From the NCBI GenBank assembly GCA_002898955.1, contig BEIP01000124.1, positions 1 through 5,418 on the forward strand: a stretch of DNA of 5,418 nucleotides, given 5' to 3'. This DNA comes from a bacterium HR39 (GTDB taxonomy: Bacteria > Pseudomonadota > Alphaproteobacteria > Geminicoccales > Geminicoccaceae). Position 1 is the stretch's first letter. The number at the start of each line of letters is the position of its first letter. The position numbers and the translations under genes are program-made. Positions 4,693 through 5,418 of this stretch are shown piece after piece. The notes under the pieces were generated by a model, which worked only from the letters and a program-made list of their open reading frames with translations, ran no database searches and was not told where the DNA came from.

Positions 4693-5418
4693 TCACACCT
4701 CCGCGATGGGCTCCATGTCCTCCGGCCAGGGCAGATCGGCGAGCGGTGTGAACAGACGGGTCACCTCCACCCGCCCGAGGACGACGTCCGGCACGCACGC
4801 CCCCTCCTCGAGCCGCACGAGCCCCGCCCAGCGCCCGGCCAGTGCCGCCGCCTCCGCCACCCGCGCGGCCACCGGTCCGGCTCCGTCCAGCCCCACGTGG
4901 TCGAGGTCGGCGAGCCACGCGGTGCGCAGGAGCTGCAGGAAGGCGGGCGTGGCGAGCGGCGGCACGCCTGAGAGGGCCAGCTCCGGCGCGCCGTGCCCGT
5001 CGGCCCGGGCGTGGGCGTCGAGCCGGCGACGCAGGCGCAGGGCCGTGAGGGGACCGGTGGAGGCATCGAGCTGCAGGCCGGCGAACCCGCAGGCGACCAA
5101 GGCCTCGACGCCCGATGCCGCGGCCGCAGCGAGCGGGCGCAGCGCCCGCACCGGTCCGGGCAGCGGCGCGTCCGCGGCTGCCGGCCCGATCCCTTCGGTG
5201 AACAGGAGGGAAGACGTGAAGCGCCAGAGCCGGCGCCGACCGGCGAGCTCCTGCCAGGTGGCGGCGAGGGCGCCGGGATCGTCGGGGCGCGCGGCCGCCA
5301 CGACCAGGTGATAGGGCTCGACGCGCCGGTCGAGCCGGGCGGCGAGGTCCTCGAGGGCGGCGCCGTCGTCACCGGGCCGCAGCGGCACGGCGACATAGCG
5401 CGGCATCCAGGCGTCGAT
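4693..5418 (-). CDS. Unrecognised protein encoded upstream of the TIM-barrel isomerase (5' end probably outside window)
   Basis: I do not recognise this protein. At least 237 residues are present. The frame stays open to the window edge (Ile-Asp-Ala-Trp before the ATG at 5406), and no Shine-Dalgarno sequence precedes that ATG, so the true start is probably further upstream. It is soluble, Ala/Leu/Arg-rich, with no signal or membrane segment. Short hydrophobic strand-like pieces alternate with helix-like pieces: YVAVPLRP, YHLVVAAARPDD, GFAGLQLDAS, ELALSGVP, DHVGLDGAG and WAGLVRLEEG. This pattern would fit an alpha/beta fold, perhaps another barrel, but no catalytic motif is evident. It ends PWPEDMEPIAEV. 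Only 3 nt separate its stop from the isomerase start, and the isomerase ribosome binding site lies within its last codons. This implies coupled translation and a shared pathway. Confidence 0.72.
   Translation of the reverse strand: MDAWMPRYVAVPLRPGDDGAALEDLAARLDRRVEPYHLVVAAARPDDPGALAATWQELAGRRRLWRFTSSLLFTEGIGPAAADAPLPGPVRALRPLAAAAASGVEALVACGFAGLQLDASTGPLTALRLRRRLDAHARADGHGAPELALSGVPPLATPAFLQLLRTAWLADLDHVGLDGAGPVAARVAEAAALAGRWAGLVRLEEGACVPDVVLGRVEVTRLFTPLADLPWPEDMEPIAEV

Noticed and set aside
3800..4918. Minus-strand 372-codon frame spanning the isomerase and its upstream gene
   Set aside because: Arg/Gly/Ala/Pro-rich shadow frame overlapping two genes that have family matches or proper translation signals.
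4147..4971. Plus-strand 274-codon frame opposite the minus-strand operon
   Set aside because: Antisense to the isomerase; composition is His/Gln/Arg/Gly-rich with no recognisable domain.

Overview
The window is very GC-rich (roughly 70% by eye) with tightly packed bacterial genes. The first gene is the C-terminal part of an ethylmalonyl-CoA mutase, an enzyme specific to the ethylmalonyl-CoA pathway. That enzyme, a DUF29 neighbour and the base composition suggest a pathway-bearing alphaproteobacterium, possibly Rhodospirillales-like. This placement is inference; no rRNA or other taxonomic marker is present.

Layout, plus strand. Positions 1-657 hold the end of ecm, with its B12-binding domain intact. 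A perfect 10-bp hairpin follows, covering the likely ribosome binding site of a DUF29 gene (729-1211). A short intergenic stretch with an AT-rich palindrome leads into a two-gene YeeE/YedE operon (1307-1822 and 1819-2478, ATGA overlap). These are membrane half-proteins of the thiosulfate-transporter family, each with one conserved cysteine motif. A strong intrinsic terminator ends the operon. Next is an exported protein (2573-3496) with an N-terminal array of eight Asn/Ser-Pro-Cys-Ala-Pro repeats joined to a DUF442 (Blh phosphatase/sulfurtransferase-like) domain, followed by a second terminator.

Layout, minus strand. Reading from the right edge, an unrecognised gene open to the window end (5418-4693) is followed 3 nt later by a sugar-phosphate isomerase/epimerase-like TIM barrel (4689-3862). 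After a 97-nt gap comes a small two-helix membrane protein (3764-3552). These genes converge on the DUF442 gene.

The most interesting unit is 1307-3496. In described Proteobacteria, DUF442 domains and YeeE/YedE transporters occur together in H2S/persulfide detoxification loci, where DUF442 is fused to a persulfide dioxygenase-like domain (Blh). Here the DUF442 domain appears to be exported and carries a Cys/Met/Pro repeat array instead. A periplasmic role in handling sulfane sulfur or thiophilic metal beside a sulfur transporter is a reasonable hypothesis, but it is inference.
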